A program made the position numbers and the translations under genes. From positions 14,332,804-14,396,803 of the forward strand of contig OX235277.1 in NCBI GenBank assembly GCA_944472155.2: a stretch of DNA of 64,000 nt, written 5' to 3'. This document shows positions 49,393 through 61,115 of this stretch, piece after piece; the stretch's first letter is position 1, and every line of letters begins with the position of its first letter. The notes beneath the pieces are model-generated. The model saw only the letters and a list, made by a program, of their open reading frames with translations. It did no database searches and was not told where the DNA came from. Source of the stretch: Trichobilharzia szidati (Eukaryota; Platyhelminthes; Trematoda; Strigeidida; Schistosomatidae).

Positions 49393-50640
49393 CTGAACTT
49401 ATGGGTTCATTCATTCACTTTGAAACATTAATTGTTTTGTGGACACATTTTTGAGTAAATTTCCTGAAATGTACAATGAATAATCGGCTAGTTCTACTCT
49501 CGATGTGGTTGTGAGACGTAGGCAGAATAAATTTGGATCTTTTTAAGTGAGGCCTAATTGCATTGTCTATTCTGAAATGTTATGAGGGTGCATTTGTGCT
49601 CTTCCTTAGCGTTCGGTCAAATTTAATGCATATTATTCTACTAATGGTAAGCAGATCGATATTTGTTTCACCACGGTTTAACTGGCTTTTAAACTATTGA
49701 GGCACATACGCTTACGCCAGAAATTTTAAGGATACATGCACAGATATATTGCAAAATTATTCATAAAGCGATATGGCATTCAGATTCAGACCAATAAATC
49801 AAAATATCACAGTCTCAGTATGTCTTTATCCGGTAACATTTGTTCAGTGCATTTCGCATCAGTAGGCTACTTGATATACACATTTAGAACATTGGTTTGA
49901 TGTTCAAAAGTCGTAATAACTACCTGTCACTTATGAAACTTACAAGTGCTTTGAATGAGTGTTCGCTCGAGCCCATGCAACACTTAGAGTGCACTAGAGA
50001 TTTTGAAGTATATGGGTAAAAATACGGGGGGTTCAAAACTGAAATGACTTGTAACTACCAGGAAAAAACAATTTATTATAGCTTGATTCCACAAAGTATT
50101 TTGATACAACTATAGAATTTTTAGCAGGTGAAAAAGGTGGCAAACAGTAAGCAGGCTGACGATTGATTCTAGGTGTTTGTCGCTCAGAGAATTACCCAGG
50201 ACCGTTTGCATGTCCAAAGGGCGTCCTAACCTTTGTGTCATTATTACTTTTCGAGTTCGATCACGGATCAATATCACTTTGAGAACCTTTGATTATCAGA
50301 GAGTACCGGGCAACTGTTTCATTCTAGTTTGAGACATACTGGCAGAATACACTTACTGAGTTTCGAAACCGAGTTCTTTCGGTTATTAGTCACTGATATC
50401 AATCCGTCGTAAGACTCAAAAAACAGGTCTTATCCTTACAAATCTGCCTTTCAGGATTAAGCTGATGCTTTCTGGTGACTCCCTCCAGAATGGACTTTCC
50501 TGAAGTGCTATTAAGAAGTCTTCACTACTTAGTTCTATCCAATATGGATTAAGGCTGGATTTCCCACTGCTGACATTGGTCGATGGTCATACTTAAATCA
50601 AGAAGTGGTAGCAGTCAGACTTCATAGGCCATTGAATTGG
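49393..50640. other. Unassigned DNA
   Basis: No gene, repeat or RNA signature recognised between the truncated reverse transcriptase and the tRNA-like element. Confidence 0.45.
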
Positions 50641-50790
50641 GTCACAGTGGCTTAATGGTATACTAGCTTGCCTACCAGTTGGAAGGTCCTTGGTTCGAAA
50701 CCCAATAGGTTCTTACTGTTGATGAATCTCAAACCTGGATGAGACAGCTCTCCAGTAATGCTTGATTTTCTGTGTTTCTTTAACTTATAT
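50641..50790 (+). mobile_element. tRNA-derived SINE-like element with degenerate hammerhead
   Basis: GTGGCTTAATGGTATACTAG (A-box-like, 50647-50666) and GGTTCGAAACC (B box, 50692-50702) lie at tRNA spacing. The intervening CTTGCCTACCA resembles the anticodon arm of tRNA-Gly(GCC). Acceptor and T stems do not pair well, so it is not a functional tRNA gene. Downstream, TTGATGA (50719-50725), an ATC/GAT helix II, GAGA in place of GAAA (50741-50744) and CTC before CCAGT (50749-50755) align position by position with the hammerhead of schistosome Sm-alpha-type SINEs. The core is mutated, so self-cleavage is unlikely. Confidence 0.55.
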
Positions 50791-52044
50791 CATTCAGCGA
50801 TCTACCTCGAAAAATCAAATACTTGCATAACCAGCTGTTCAAGACTGATGTTTCATTCTTCATTCCCTGAGTCCCAGTAGTTTCATCATTGTTATTTTCT
50901 TCTAATGTTCATTCCTTTCAACTAAAAATTGAGGTATGCAATGTGTACTTGTTTATAGTTATACATTCATTGCACACATGCAGTTCATTAGTACTGTCCA
51001 GTGTTTCGAATGATTTTCAAGGTTGATAACAGTCTTTTGCCTTGTTGCATTGAACTGTGATTTGAAATCACATTCAGCATTCATTAGATACTTATTTAAC
51101 TTGTGAGACAACTCTGATTATGCGTGTCCACTCTGCTTTTGTTGTATTGATAAATGAAATATTGGAATCTATGCACACGTATAAACGTAGACTCGTGCAA
51201 CGCGGTTCAGTCTCTTCCTAAACACAAGAATAAATTGACATTGGTGGGTACATTTCTACATGGGATTCTGATATTTAGCACCTATGCTTAGTGTGACTCA
51301 AATTATTGTATTTGAACACCTATCAAAGCATCATCGCATAAATCTATCTAAATACCATGAAAACCTGCTGTTTTCATTACTGCCCTATGGATCTACTGCT
51401 TATTTCTTCATGCAAATTTGGGGGAGTCTGATGTGTGAAATCGTAACTACATTATTAAAACAAGGTTACTTCAGCTTGAGCATGAAAAAAAATGCACTGT
51501 TCAAAGATGTTAACTGAATTGTTGAATATCCATCGTGAGAATAGAAACTTTTATTCTGAAGGCTTGGTCATCTCAGCATAAAGGCAGTTTCTTCACTTAA
51601 TTAATTGTGCCCTTATAACAGCATCTAATTTGACACTATCAAAACCACTGTGTTGATCTTTAACATACAACTTGATTTCTTTATCTGAATACGACCTTGA
51701 ATTTGTAATAGCGAAGCCATAAGTTGTTTCAACTATTGATCTTTTCATGTCGACAAGTGAAGTAGTAGTATGCTTTCATTGTAAAATTATCCTATGTATT
51801 TCAATCCAAATTACTTGGGGGAATTTAAATCAGATCACATATTTTGACGATAGGGTATGATGGCGGGATTATAAGTGTCTCTTGTTACGACACAGGTAGC
51901 TTATATATGTGTGGTTCATTTTAATCACTGCTGTACTTGATGCGATCTTTCAAAAGATTATCAGCCTGTGTGTTATTTCAAAGATCTTAAATTCTAAAAC
52001 AACAGAGATAGTGGAAGACTGATTTTCAAGGCTATGCAATTATA
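50791..52044. other. Unassigned DNA
   Basis: No recognised feature. The 77-codon plus frame at 51284-51517 has no known motif. Confidence 0.45.
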
Positions 52045-52200
52045 ACTTCGTTGAAAATGACTAGTAGTTCACTCTACGATGCTCATTCAGTCCTGTATGG
52101 GACTCATCAGCTGGGTGCTCCTCCATTCACTAGTGATTGACTCTGTTTCCACTGAAGCCTCAACCTAGTGGCCGGACATCTCCGAAGCGTATATACAAGA
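52045..52200 (-). mobile_element. Hammerhead-like SINE fragment, minus strand
   Basis: Read on the minus strand, CAGCTGATGAGTCC...GGAC (52090-52112) reproduces the CTGATGA box and the GTCC/GGAC helix II of schistosome hammerheads. The expected GAAAC after helix II is replaced by TGAAT, so the catalytic core is damaged. A possible ATC cleavage triplet follows. Upstream on the minus strand, AGGTTGAGGCTTC (about 52150-52165) may be a decayed B box. No A box is convincing. Confidence 0.5.
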
Positions 52201-52554
52201 GATCAGCATGCCAACTTATTGTTGAGGACTTCAGGATAATTAACCAAAAGCAAAGTCCAAACTAAATTATTCTAACAATCAATGTCAACTGATTGATAAT
52301 GCACAAGGCCGAGAGTATTTAAATCAAATTATTTCAGATCGAAGTCAAAGTTTTCAACTTGTTTCTATCTCTAAAGCCAAATCAGTATTACTGGAAATTT
52401 CAATTTACCTATGAATCACAAACTTACACTAAGGCCAGAGAATAACTACATCGGTCTGTATCAATCACATCAAACCGAAAATCAAGTCAGGTTTATTTAA
52501 TTTCATTCTGATACTCAAGGACTTGTCACAGATATAAATTAGTTAGGTTCGTGC
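52201..52554. other. Unassigned DNA
   Basis: Nothing recognised between the hammerhead-like fragment and the PLE fragment. Confidence 0.4.
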
Positions 52555-53061
52555 CCCATAAGGAACCTGATATACTCTCTTTCATCGAAGATTCAAAAGA
52601 TATGCAACGAGGAGGTGATTGATGAGGAACTGAGTGATCTTTGAAGAACCCTGATAGAAAACGGTTTTCGTCCTAGGTTCATAGACAAGAACCTCAAACC
52701 AAAGAAGACTTCCGGATAAGTTCAATCCCTCCCGAAGGAGATACTACTGCTTAATCTAGAATTCAGTGGTGACATTAAAGCAGAAATCTTTTGTAAATGC
52801 CTCTGTAAATCTCTGAGGAAGACATACCTCGCCGTGAGCTTACGACCAACGTTTTCCTGCAAGCAACTGTTCAGCCAGAACGCGAAAGACAAGCTGTCGC
52901 ACTGGGCAACTTTATCGTGCATATATCAGTTAACTTGCACATGCGGAGCTGAGTACATCGGTTGTACCATGCGCCAACTTGAAAAACGCACTCGTGAGCA
53001 CTTTCCAGCCCTTCTGGAAAAAGAGAATAAAAACGGGCATATAGTTGATGATGATTACTGA
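52555..53061 (+). pseudogene. Penelope-like element endonuclease fragment
   Basis: A plus-strand PLE C-terminal fragment collinear with the minus-strand one at 3981-4742. It shows ENGFRPRFIDKNLKPKKTS, LLLNLEFSGDIKAE, SLRKTYLA, then CTCGAEYIGCTMRQLEKRTREHFP of the GIY-YIG nuclease (the second base of the canonical GRT is changed to Cys). In-frame stops interrupt it near 52650 and 52718, and similarity ends soon after EKENKN, before the final part of the domain. The first 60 codons of the overlapping minus frame (52722-52922) are only its antisense. Dead copy. Confidence 0.8.
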
Positions 53062-56000
53062 GACGATTCAACAGCAGGGATTCAGGAGCTTAAGAAGCAA
53101 AACGTGATAGCAAAAAGTGGCATTACTAACTCGCCGAAAAGTTCGTTTTCATGTAATATAAGAAAAAATATTCGTAAATTTCTCAGGTCTGAAAAGTGAA
53201 ACTTTCCTAGTGCATATTTCAGAAATTATAATAGCGCGTTCCAGTAGAACTTTGGATTGTATAGAGGCTTCCTTCATATCATTCAAAAAAGTTTTGTGAA
53301 TAAAGTACATCAATGTTGATTGCTCTATCTTAAGGAATTTCTTACAATGACAGTTGAGTTACACACATCCGATAAAGATTCCATCGGACGTCTTCATTGA
53401 ATGAGTTCATCATAGAAAGCGGATGAAGTGATGCAAGCATATTGATCCTTGTGGGGACTCAATGAAAACATCCGAGCAACAATGATCACATAAATGTAAG
53501 CACATAATGAGTCCATTCGCTAATGTATGCAAATTCATACACACTACAATGATATCAAAAGTTTTATGGGAAATATTTATCACCTCAAACGGGACTCAAC
53601 AGATCTCGCAAAACTTTTGAAGGTGCCTCCTTAAGCGTCTTACGCCATCAAATATGTTTCCTCTAATATATGCATCATGATGCCTTACCAATCGGTCTTC
53701 CACGGAACAGGTAACTAAGACAGCTGTGATGCGGTAAAATTTACAAATACTATTATTTTAGGAAACTGATGCACTGACAAATTCATTAACCCATCATCTG
53801 TCTCTTCAGGTTAAAGACAGACTTCTGCAAAAATAAGTGGACAGCAAGAATCCGATTTTCAATTTAATTGGTTTTGAATTCTGAAAATGTGTTCGGGAAA
53901 AGGCGCAAAATTTTCCGCCGGCCATCAATCTTTTGATATTGACTTCTGCTCACATATGTTAAAATTTTTAAGGAAGAAATAACTCTGTGAATTGTAGTTG
54001 CCATTCATTCAGCCTATGAAAGTTTGCAACTTGATGAGGAACATCTGAGAGCACTAATTCTGTGGAACAGTCAACCAAATAACACGTTGAAGTTTGTTTG
54101 TTCTGTCAAAATGGGTAGATTGAAGAATAGATTATTAAAAAAGAAGAGCATTAAATGGCCAGCGACTGAATCACCGGGAAATTTCAAGCTAATCAAGACG
54201 TACAGGAAAGTGATCCACAGGGATTAAAGCTTTGACTTGAAATTTGATCTGCATTTTTCCATGAAAATAATTTGGTTTACGGTCAGCGATACTGAATTCT
54301 GGTTGTGATTTATCTCGTTTGCGTCACTGACGCGTATCTGAGTAACCAGCCACTTCTAGCTAATGCATGAAGGCAAATAATAGCACAGAAGTTCATGAGT
54401 TTATTTCTTATACCAATCAAAAGAAATATAAAATGTGATAGATAAGTCAAATAGTACTACAACGACCATCACAGTTGTGTAACTAAATGAAGTTAAAAAA
54501 ACCGTGAAAATACTACCAATCAGTAAAATATCGAACATTTTGGTGCATTCAAGGAAGAATACGCACGCCTTCCGTTGCTTAGTAGGGAAAAATTAGTACT
54601 AGCTCAGCCTCCAATTATTACTTTGCTTACTGCAAAATAATGTTAACTCAAGCGCGTTAAAAAATCTCACATTGCCGACGGATTTATTCCAAGTAATACC
54701 TAACTTAATATTAGTACATAAATGAAGGTGAAAAAAACAAAAACGATGGGTGTGTCCAAAAATCTTGGTTGTTTTCAGCAATGCACAACATGAAATGAAG
54801 CGAAAACATACACGTGGGTGTTAAATGTTTATTGATCATCTACTGATTATCTCGACGCTAAATCAATGACAGTTTCCACTGAATGACATAAGTTGTATTT
54901 AGAGCCTGCTTTTTCTGGTGAAAAGCTGCTGTGATAAAAACCATTCTTAATTTGAATCAATGCGCTACTGACGATTATCATCACAGCGACTTGACTGTCA
55001 TTATTTATCTACAATATTATTTATAATGAAAACCTGTCACCGTATTCCAATTAATTATTTTCGAATATCATTCTGCTATAAAAATTCTAGACGATTCTAG
55101 TTTGATACTAAATCTTTATGAAAGTAATTATATTTGATTTATTCAGTACGCGTGATAAATGATGATCTGTCTATGATTTCACATTCTCCGAAGTTATTCA
55201 CTTGATGTTTGTTTGCATACCTAGAGGCCGAATGTATTATTGAAATCTGGACACTTATCTTCGTCATTTTTATTTCTTACTCTTCAATGAACTTCATAAG
55301 CAGACTGCTTCACAGTCACATTTCGGAAAATTTTTCATACAATGATGCGATACACAGCCGATTATATATGAGATGTGGCTGATAGTCACTGACAAACTCA
55401 CTGGTGACTTTCGGTGCATTAAAGTCACAGGTTCTTATCAAACATTGTGAGTGTACTTGGAAATCATTTATAATCCACCAACTGGTCTCCTTTCCAAAAG
55501 GAATGCGGTGATACTTTATCCACAGTGATGAGGAAATACATATATCTACAGTTCCCGTTGTATACACTCAGTGGAGATTGCAGCCAACAAAGTAATGCAT
55601 TTATAGCATATGCATACTTCCCATAATCACGGCGACACCGCGGAATATATCAAAATCGCAGAGTAATCAAACCCAACACGCGATGTAATTAACCAAATCC
55701 GAAAAGCAAACAAGTTGTAGTACATATTTGAATATTCATCCATATGTCGATCATGATGACAAATCCAAATCACTACCTATACAGCGTCAATAAATCTGGA
55801 TAACTATGAAATGACGAAAATATGCTGATAGCTATATTTCAGATCCCAATGACTCATTCGATAGCAAAATCCTGCTCCTGCATGCCTCTTTCGACATTTG
55901 TGTATGGATTGGTTTGCAGTTACTCAGGTTCCAGACCGAAAAGAATAAAAAGTTCACCAGTTGCTGAATTATGATTACTTCTCTGCATGTCTGACTAAAT

Positions 56001-56304
56001 AATAACTGCTGTGGTGAGCCTTTTGCAGATTATTTTGCTTGAAACATCGTTTACGGTAAACTAAGTAACGTTTTTTAAGCCATTTTTATACTTTTGTGAC
56101 TAGCCCACCATATCGACCGAATGTAACGCAACACTCAGTTGTTACGCTCATGTTCAACAAATTCAAACAATAATTGTGCCTAGGATTATGCCATATAAAC
56201 TGTTTTATCTTATGCAGAGTGTACTTACGGTAAATATTCCATTATCTTCCCTTGTATATATATCTTGTGTTAGTGAAAAATTTTAAACATGTTTACTCCA
56301 TGTG
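53062..56304. other. Unassigned AT-rich DNA
   Basis: 3.2 kb without a recognised gene, RNA or transposon motif. Frames at 54024-54227, 54599-54781 and 55316-55567 are short and unremarkable. Confidence 0.45.
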
Positions 56305-56765
56305 TGCATTATTATGGTATTGATGATGCCTGTCAACTGGATTTCCTCAAGTGCATAAAGTGGGAACATATTATTGTAAGACGCATTTTATTGTTTTATG
56401 AGGGACTAGACTTCAAGCTTTACTTATTTTCCCAAGTATATGTAATCCATCTAACGCATACTTGGGTTTGTTTTGTTAATGCGAAGTCAATATCTCTATA
56501 TTTCTTGATGTGTTCCATCGAATCAGCAGATATCTGATTTTTCCCACAAACTAAAGATAAAATAACAGCGACAATGTTATTTAACCGTAAATCATATAAT
56601 TTAAATATGTAACTTAAATAATTCTTATCCATGCCTGTAATTTGTTCTTTTAGGAATAATATGTACTTATTATATATCATTACGGACTATCCTTACTAAT
56701 CGTATTGTACATTATCGAATTGATGTGCCTGTAAACTGGCGTCCCCCATGTACAAAAATAGAATA
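56305..56765 (+). mobile_element. CR1-like 3'-end fragment, two-module form
   Basis: Plus-oriented CR1-like 3' UTR with two copies of the terminal block: GATGATGCCTGTCAACTGGA at about 56321-56341 and GATGTGCCTGTAAACTGGCG at about 56723-56743. Between them lies the UTR module (GACTTCAAGC, TTCTTGATGTGTTCCAT). The same order is seen at 10562-10760. The end is an AT-rich run after CCCCCATGTACAAAAATAG. Confidence 0.6.
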
Positions 56766-57099
56766 CTCTTGCAAAACATTAGGTCAAATTTAAAGCCACC
56801 ATTTCTGAGGTGGCTGAGTAAAAAAAAGCTGCTCTAATTTGGTGCAGCTTGACTTCAAGCTTTCCAGAGACACATTTTCGTGCAAAATTCCCAACTGAAT
56901 GCCTGATGGTCGGTCGGTTTTCGACATAGAACTTTGCACATACGGGCGGCAGTTCAAGTCGCCACACTCCATGTTGCACACAAAGCAAGAGAAGAAAATA
57001 AGAGTAATGCATAATACAAACATTGAACAGAGGTGTGAGACAAAGGAATAGTAATCACGAAGAAAAAAACAGTTTCATTGGAAGTCATTAGTCACATGG

Positions 57100-57742
57100 A
57101 GTAGATGCATCTGCGCCACTGAAAACGATTTTGAGCCATATCACCAATTGTTTACAACCATTGGTTTTACCGTCTCGAGGACCCCAGCCAAGAAGTCTAC
57201 ACCTTCCTACGTGGCCGGCTTAAACTAACTGTTGTAGATTTCATTGACTGGTGCCATGTTTTCGTTTGACCGCCGCTAGCTCTTTTCCAGCCTGGCCCTA
57301 TATCAGCTAACATTGCCCGTCGGGGAAGGCGATGACTAGGCATACGTAACACATGTCCTAACCATCTCAGTCGATGTAATTTCACAGTCTCGTCGACTGA
57401 TTTCCCCGCCTTACCTAGCACTCGACGCCTAACCTCAATATTGCTCACCTTATTATACCACATCACGCGGGAGATAGAACGCAGACACCTATGATCGAAG
57501 ACAGCCAATCTTTTCATGTCTTCTGCTCTCAATGGCCAGGTCTCACAGCCATAAAGGAGGACGGAGCGGACTGATGAGCAGTAAACACGTCCTTTGATCG
57601 ATAGTCGGATATCGCGTCTACGCCAGAGACGGCTTAAACTGGCATATGCGAATCTAGTCCTCTGTATTTGTGCTGAGATTTCTTCGGAGATCAACCCACT
57701 GGGGCTGATGGTACTTCCCAGACGGCTTTCGCTGGTAAATGC
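57100..57742 (-). pseudogene. RTE-clade reverse transcriptase, C-terminal half (SR2-like)
   Basis: The minus strand encodes the thumb and C-terminal part of an RTE-type pol as in the schistosome SR2 family: LGSTISPSG, RRRDIRLSIKGRVYCSS, LYGCETWPLRAEDM, DHRCLR, VRRRVLG, LRWLGHVLRMP, HRLPRRAM and GGQTKTWH. It is open from about 57742 to 57197. A frame change near 57205 then leads to GRCRLLGWGPRDGKTN in another frame, down to about 57100. The catalytic RT half is absent from this strand: homology starts exactly at the LGS motif. The missing N-terminal half lies at 59320-59975 on the opposite strand. Confidence 0.8.
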
Positions 57743-59319
57743 AAATAAACAGGAATCAACCCAGCATACAAACCTGCAGTTATTTTACTGCAAAACAATG
57801 TTTTGTTCAAAGTTGCAGATACGAATATTTAACCACTATACCAAAATAAGAAAGCATGTTAGTTAGCACTGCATATTACCAAAGTTATTTTGCGTGGCTT
57901 CTTTTTTTCACGGAAATTTGACTTCAATCAAAACTTCACTGTCACGTTGCGGAAACATCTTTGGAAATTGTACCGCGGATAATGAAGCAGTATTTGAATC
58001 ACACGAAGTCTTCATCGCACGATAGATGAAATGGAATTGACAGCCTTCGTGCACTGCTCCAGCAGTCAAAACGACGGAATATACTGGCAAGGATAAATAA
58101 GCTCAAAGAATTTAAACAGTTGTTAAAAGTACAAAGATTCACGCTGAAACATAGCTACATGAGTCATCATCAGTTTCTGACTGTGTGATCGTGGAAGTTT
58201 TTATTTGCGAAACTCATATTTCCACAAAAGGCCATATCGCTGTGACTAAGAATTCAGAAAACAGTCGTTCTTCTATAAGGGGTTTCACAAAGAAATAAAT
58301 GTCGAAGCTTAATTACATAATTTATTTTCTTTATCGTGAATTTTCATGTATTCAACCGCTAACATGCATAAATAAGGTATGTCATATCAAAGGACACGAA
58401 TTACACGATCATGATTATTGTTGATGGTTTTGTAAATATTAGGAGGATAAGTGAATTGACAAATCATTTGAAGTCGATAACTCACATGCATTGCTGACAG
58501 AAACGTGTTCAAACACCTATCAAATGTTCCGAAGCGATTGTGTGGCCTAGCCAGTAAATGTCATAGATTTGACAATGAATTCCCGGTTCCCTCTGTTAAC
58601 TTCTGGTTTAGTTGACAAATGCACCGTCATGAAATTTAAAATGCTTTCTTTTAACTTGCTCTCCAGAGTTCCACTATTTGTGAGGTGACTTTTCAGATTT
58701 TACAGGCTTTGCTGACAGTGAAAGAATGTGGTGATAAGGAAAATTGAAACGATGCATGCTGTGCGCAAATGTGATGCTTGGTAATTAGTTCGCGAGTTCT
58801 GATATTAAATCCCGGAAGCTAGAAAGATAAATATTGACCATTACCATTTTTTCCAACATTTTTAAAGTTAATGGAATAATAACACTTCATCACACATTAA
58901 ACATAATTAGTTAGTACTACTGGAAAACTCTATGAGACGCTTCCAAATTGATTAACTCTTTGATGGAAGTATCATTTGTTGACTTGGTTGAAGATCGCTT
59001 GTTGGTTTGAGTAGTAGGATTCGTTGTGTGTAGAAATTAAAACAGATGTCATCGAGTGTTCAATGTCTGGCGCAATCTTTTCACCCGTTTTACCACAGAA
59101 GCATAAAACTAATTAACCTACGATTGGATGAAGAGTTGTGTTCTACTCTCGGCATTAAGCCACAAGGCCATTTGAGTTGCACAAAAATCTGGTTGGTTTA
59201 TCCACAAATTAAAATATTGGCTTCTGAGTGAAATGTAATCGGATGTCTTCTATTGAAATATTTATGTTTTTCAATAACGTTCTTCTCTGCACTAGAAAAG
59301 TATCATTAACCAAGAAAAT
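57743..59319. other. Unassigned DNA between the two RTE halves
   Basis: About 1.6 kb with no recognised coding. No APE-type endonuclease motif, which would be expected upstream of an RTE reverse transcriptase, is visible on either strand. Confidence 0.45.
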
Positions 59320-59975
59320 CTGCTCCATGTATACGCGACTTGACGGAAATCACAGCGGTTATTCAAGAGAAAATCAGGCAGGTTTTAGGCCAGGAAGAGG
59401 GTGCATTGATCATATCTTCACCCTTCGACAGATTCTAGAACATAGGCATTCCTACCGGCGTCCGACAATCATTATATCTCTTGACCTAAAGACGGCATTC
59501 GATTCTGTCGACCGGGAGGTTCTCTGGCGATGCTTGGCTTTAAAGGCAATGACGAGAAAATACATTGCACTGATTAAGGCGCTCTACTCGTACTCATGCA
59601 GCCAGGTGAGGGCTCATGGCGAGTTGTCATCTGAAGTGGTGACGACTAGTGGCGTCTGTCAAGGATGCACATTATCCCCATTCCTATTCAACTTCATCAT
59701 AGACGTACTAATGGACTTAACCCCAACACACTCCAGCGACTCAGGGATTGACCTGCTACCAGGGAATAATCCCGTCGACTTAGAAAACGCGGACGATATA
59801 GTCTTTCTAGGCGAGGACGCCGACAAAATGCAGAGTCTTCTGAACACCTTGAGCAACAATCTTCGTATGTTTGGCATGCGATTCATCCTGTAAAATGTAA
59901 GATGATGTTGCAGGATTGGACTACACCGACCCCTAGATTAGAAATAGAAAGTGAAGTGGTAGAGCACGTTGATCT
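59320..59975 (+). pseudogene. RTE-clade reverse transcriptase, N-terminal half (SR2-like)
   Basis: The plus strand encodes RT fingers and palm: RENQAGFRPGRGCIDHIFTLRQ, SLDLKTAFDSVDREVLW (motif A), SGVCQGCTLSPFLFNFIID (motif B), and LENADDIVFLGEDADKMQSLL (motif C, with NADD in place of the near-universal YADD). The frame shifts near 59880. KCKMMLQDW and SEVVEHVD continue in the next frame to about 59975, where homology ends exactly before the FTYLGS segment that would follow. The Tyr-to-Asn change and the frameshift make it inactive. The adjoining C-terminal half is at 57100-57742, inverted. Confidence 0.8.
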
Positions 59976-60264
59976 TATGAGTTAAGTTGGATTTTCATTC
60001 ATAACCGAGTTTTAGGCAGTTGCTGACCAGCTTGAATGCATTTGATGGCAACCAGCTGTTTCAAATTACACAGATTGTACGGATGCAATTATGGCCCTTG
60101 GAAATGATGAAATCTGATCCAACATTGCAATCAACCAGTAAAAAGCATTGCATAAACAATAGTGGGGTATGTTTTCACAGTTGACTAGTACCAAAGCGAC
60201 TTCGTTATTTTCTAGCTTTCTCGTTTGTACTACGGCAGAATATTTCCCTACCGGCTTTTTAATA
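59976..60264. other. Unassigned DNA
   Basis: No recognised feature. Confidence 0.4.
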
Positions 60265-60700
60265 ATGATAATATATATTTTATGCTATCTGTGTAGGACA
60301 CACCAGTTGTACAGGCATGGTTAAGTATTATTTACCTTAAATAAATTTGATTTGTGGTGAAATTACATGGATACTGTTCTTTCAGATATTAGTTTGTGAC
60401 TACAGTTTGCTAAAAAGTCATTCATTGGAGCACATTAAAAAAAATAGAAATATTGTTTTCTCAGCAACAAAAAAGTCAAGTATATGTTACATGAATAACA
60501 AATAATTGCGAAAAAATAATGCTTGAAGTCAGTTCCTCCATTTAACTTTGGTGTGTGCAGCATCGTATCTTGTCCTTAATTTTTTTTTAAATGGGGTATT
60601 AATTTGAAATGAGTGATTTATGTGTATGAATTTGTCAGCACTTTCATCGGAAGTAACACCAGATGAAAAATTAACTGAATGCAGATTAATATTGGTTATT
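60265..60700 (-). mobile_element. CR1-like copy E, diverged 3' UTR
   Basis: Minus-strand UTR of the same family as copies A-C: GTGTAGGACACACCAGTTGTACAGGCATGG (about 60291-60320), GGAGCACATTAAAAA, then CCATTTAACTTTGGTGTGTGCAGCATCG near 60538-60565. The terminal GAGGGACGCC block is missing on the left side. It is an old, decayed copy. Confidence 0.65.
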
Positions 60701-60894
60701 GTCACGCAGATTCATTGTTCTGCACTGACGTCACCCGAAACCGCCATTTGTCCCTGCATGGTTGTTCTGTAAGAGTAAGTTGATTAACTATTTATTTATC
60801 GTTTATAGAGTAATTGGGGTATTTATGGGCGTTTATTTTGTACTATAGTAAACTAATAATAAATTCGTTCTAGGAATAAATAGTTTATTAATTT

Positions 60895-61115
60895 TATCCA
60901 ACATAAGTGATTGAGCTGCGTTCAGGGGTTACAGAACCAAGTTTTACTGTTTTGGACCTGTCGTTAAGGAATGATTCAAGCCATCCTTATATTGGATCAC
61001 GTATTCCTAAGCTTATGTATTGGTAGTAAATGGTCGACACTGTCGAATGCCTTGGAGATGTCGAAGTAGGAGACAAGTACTAGTTGTTATCTATCACGAC
61101 TGCTAACGTATACCA
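60895..61115 (-). pseudogene. Tiny CR1-like reverse-transcriptase fragment (motif A region)
   Basis: Minus translation gives SYFDISKAFDSVDH (RT motif A) near 61040-61075, then, after a frame change, LGIRDPI and WLESFLNDRSKTVKLGS to about 60920. These match the order in the intact CR1-like frame at 48064-49392. Several stops and a frameshift make it a relic. Confidence 0.65.

Noticed and set aside
50641..50712. A functional tRNA gene
   Set aside because: The boxes are present, but acceptor and T stems do not pair and the sequence continues into a SINE-like ribozyme region.
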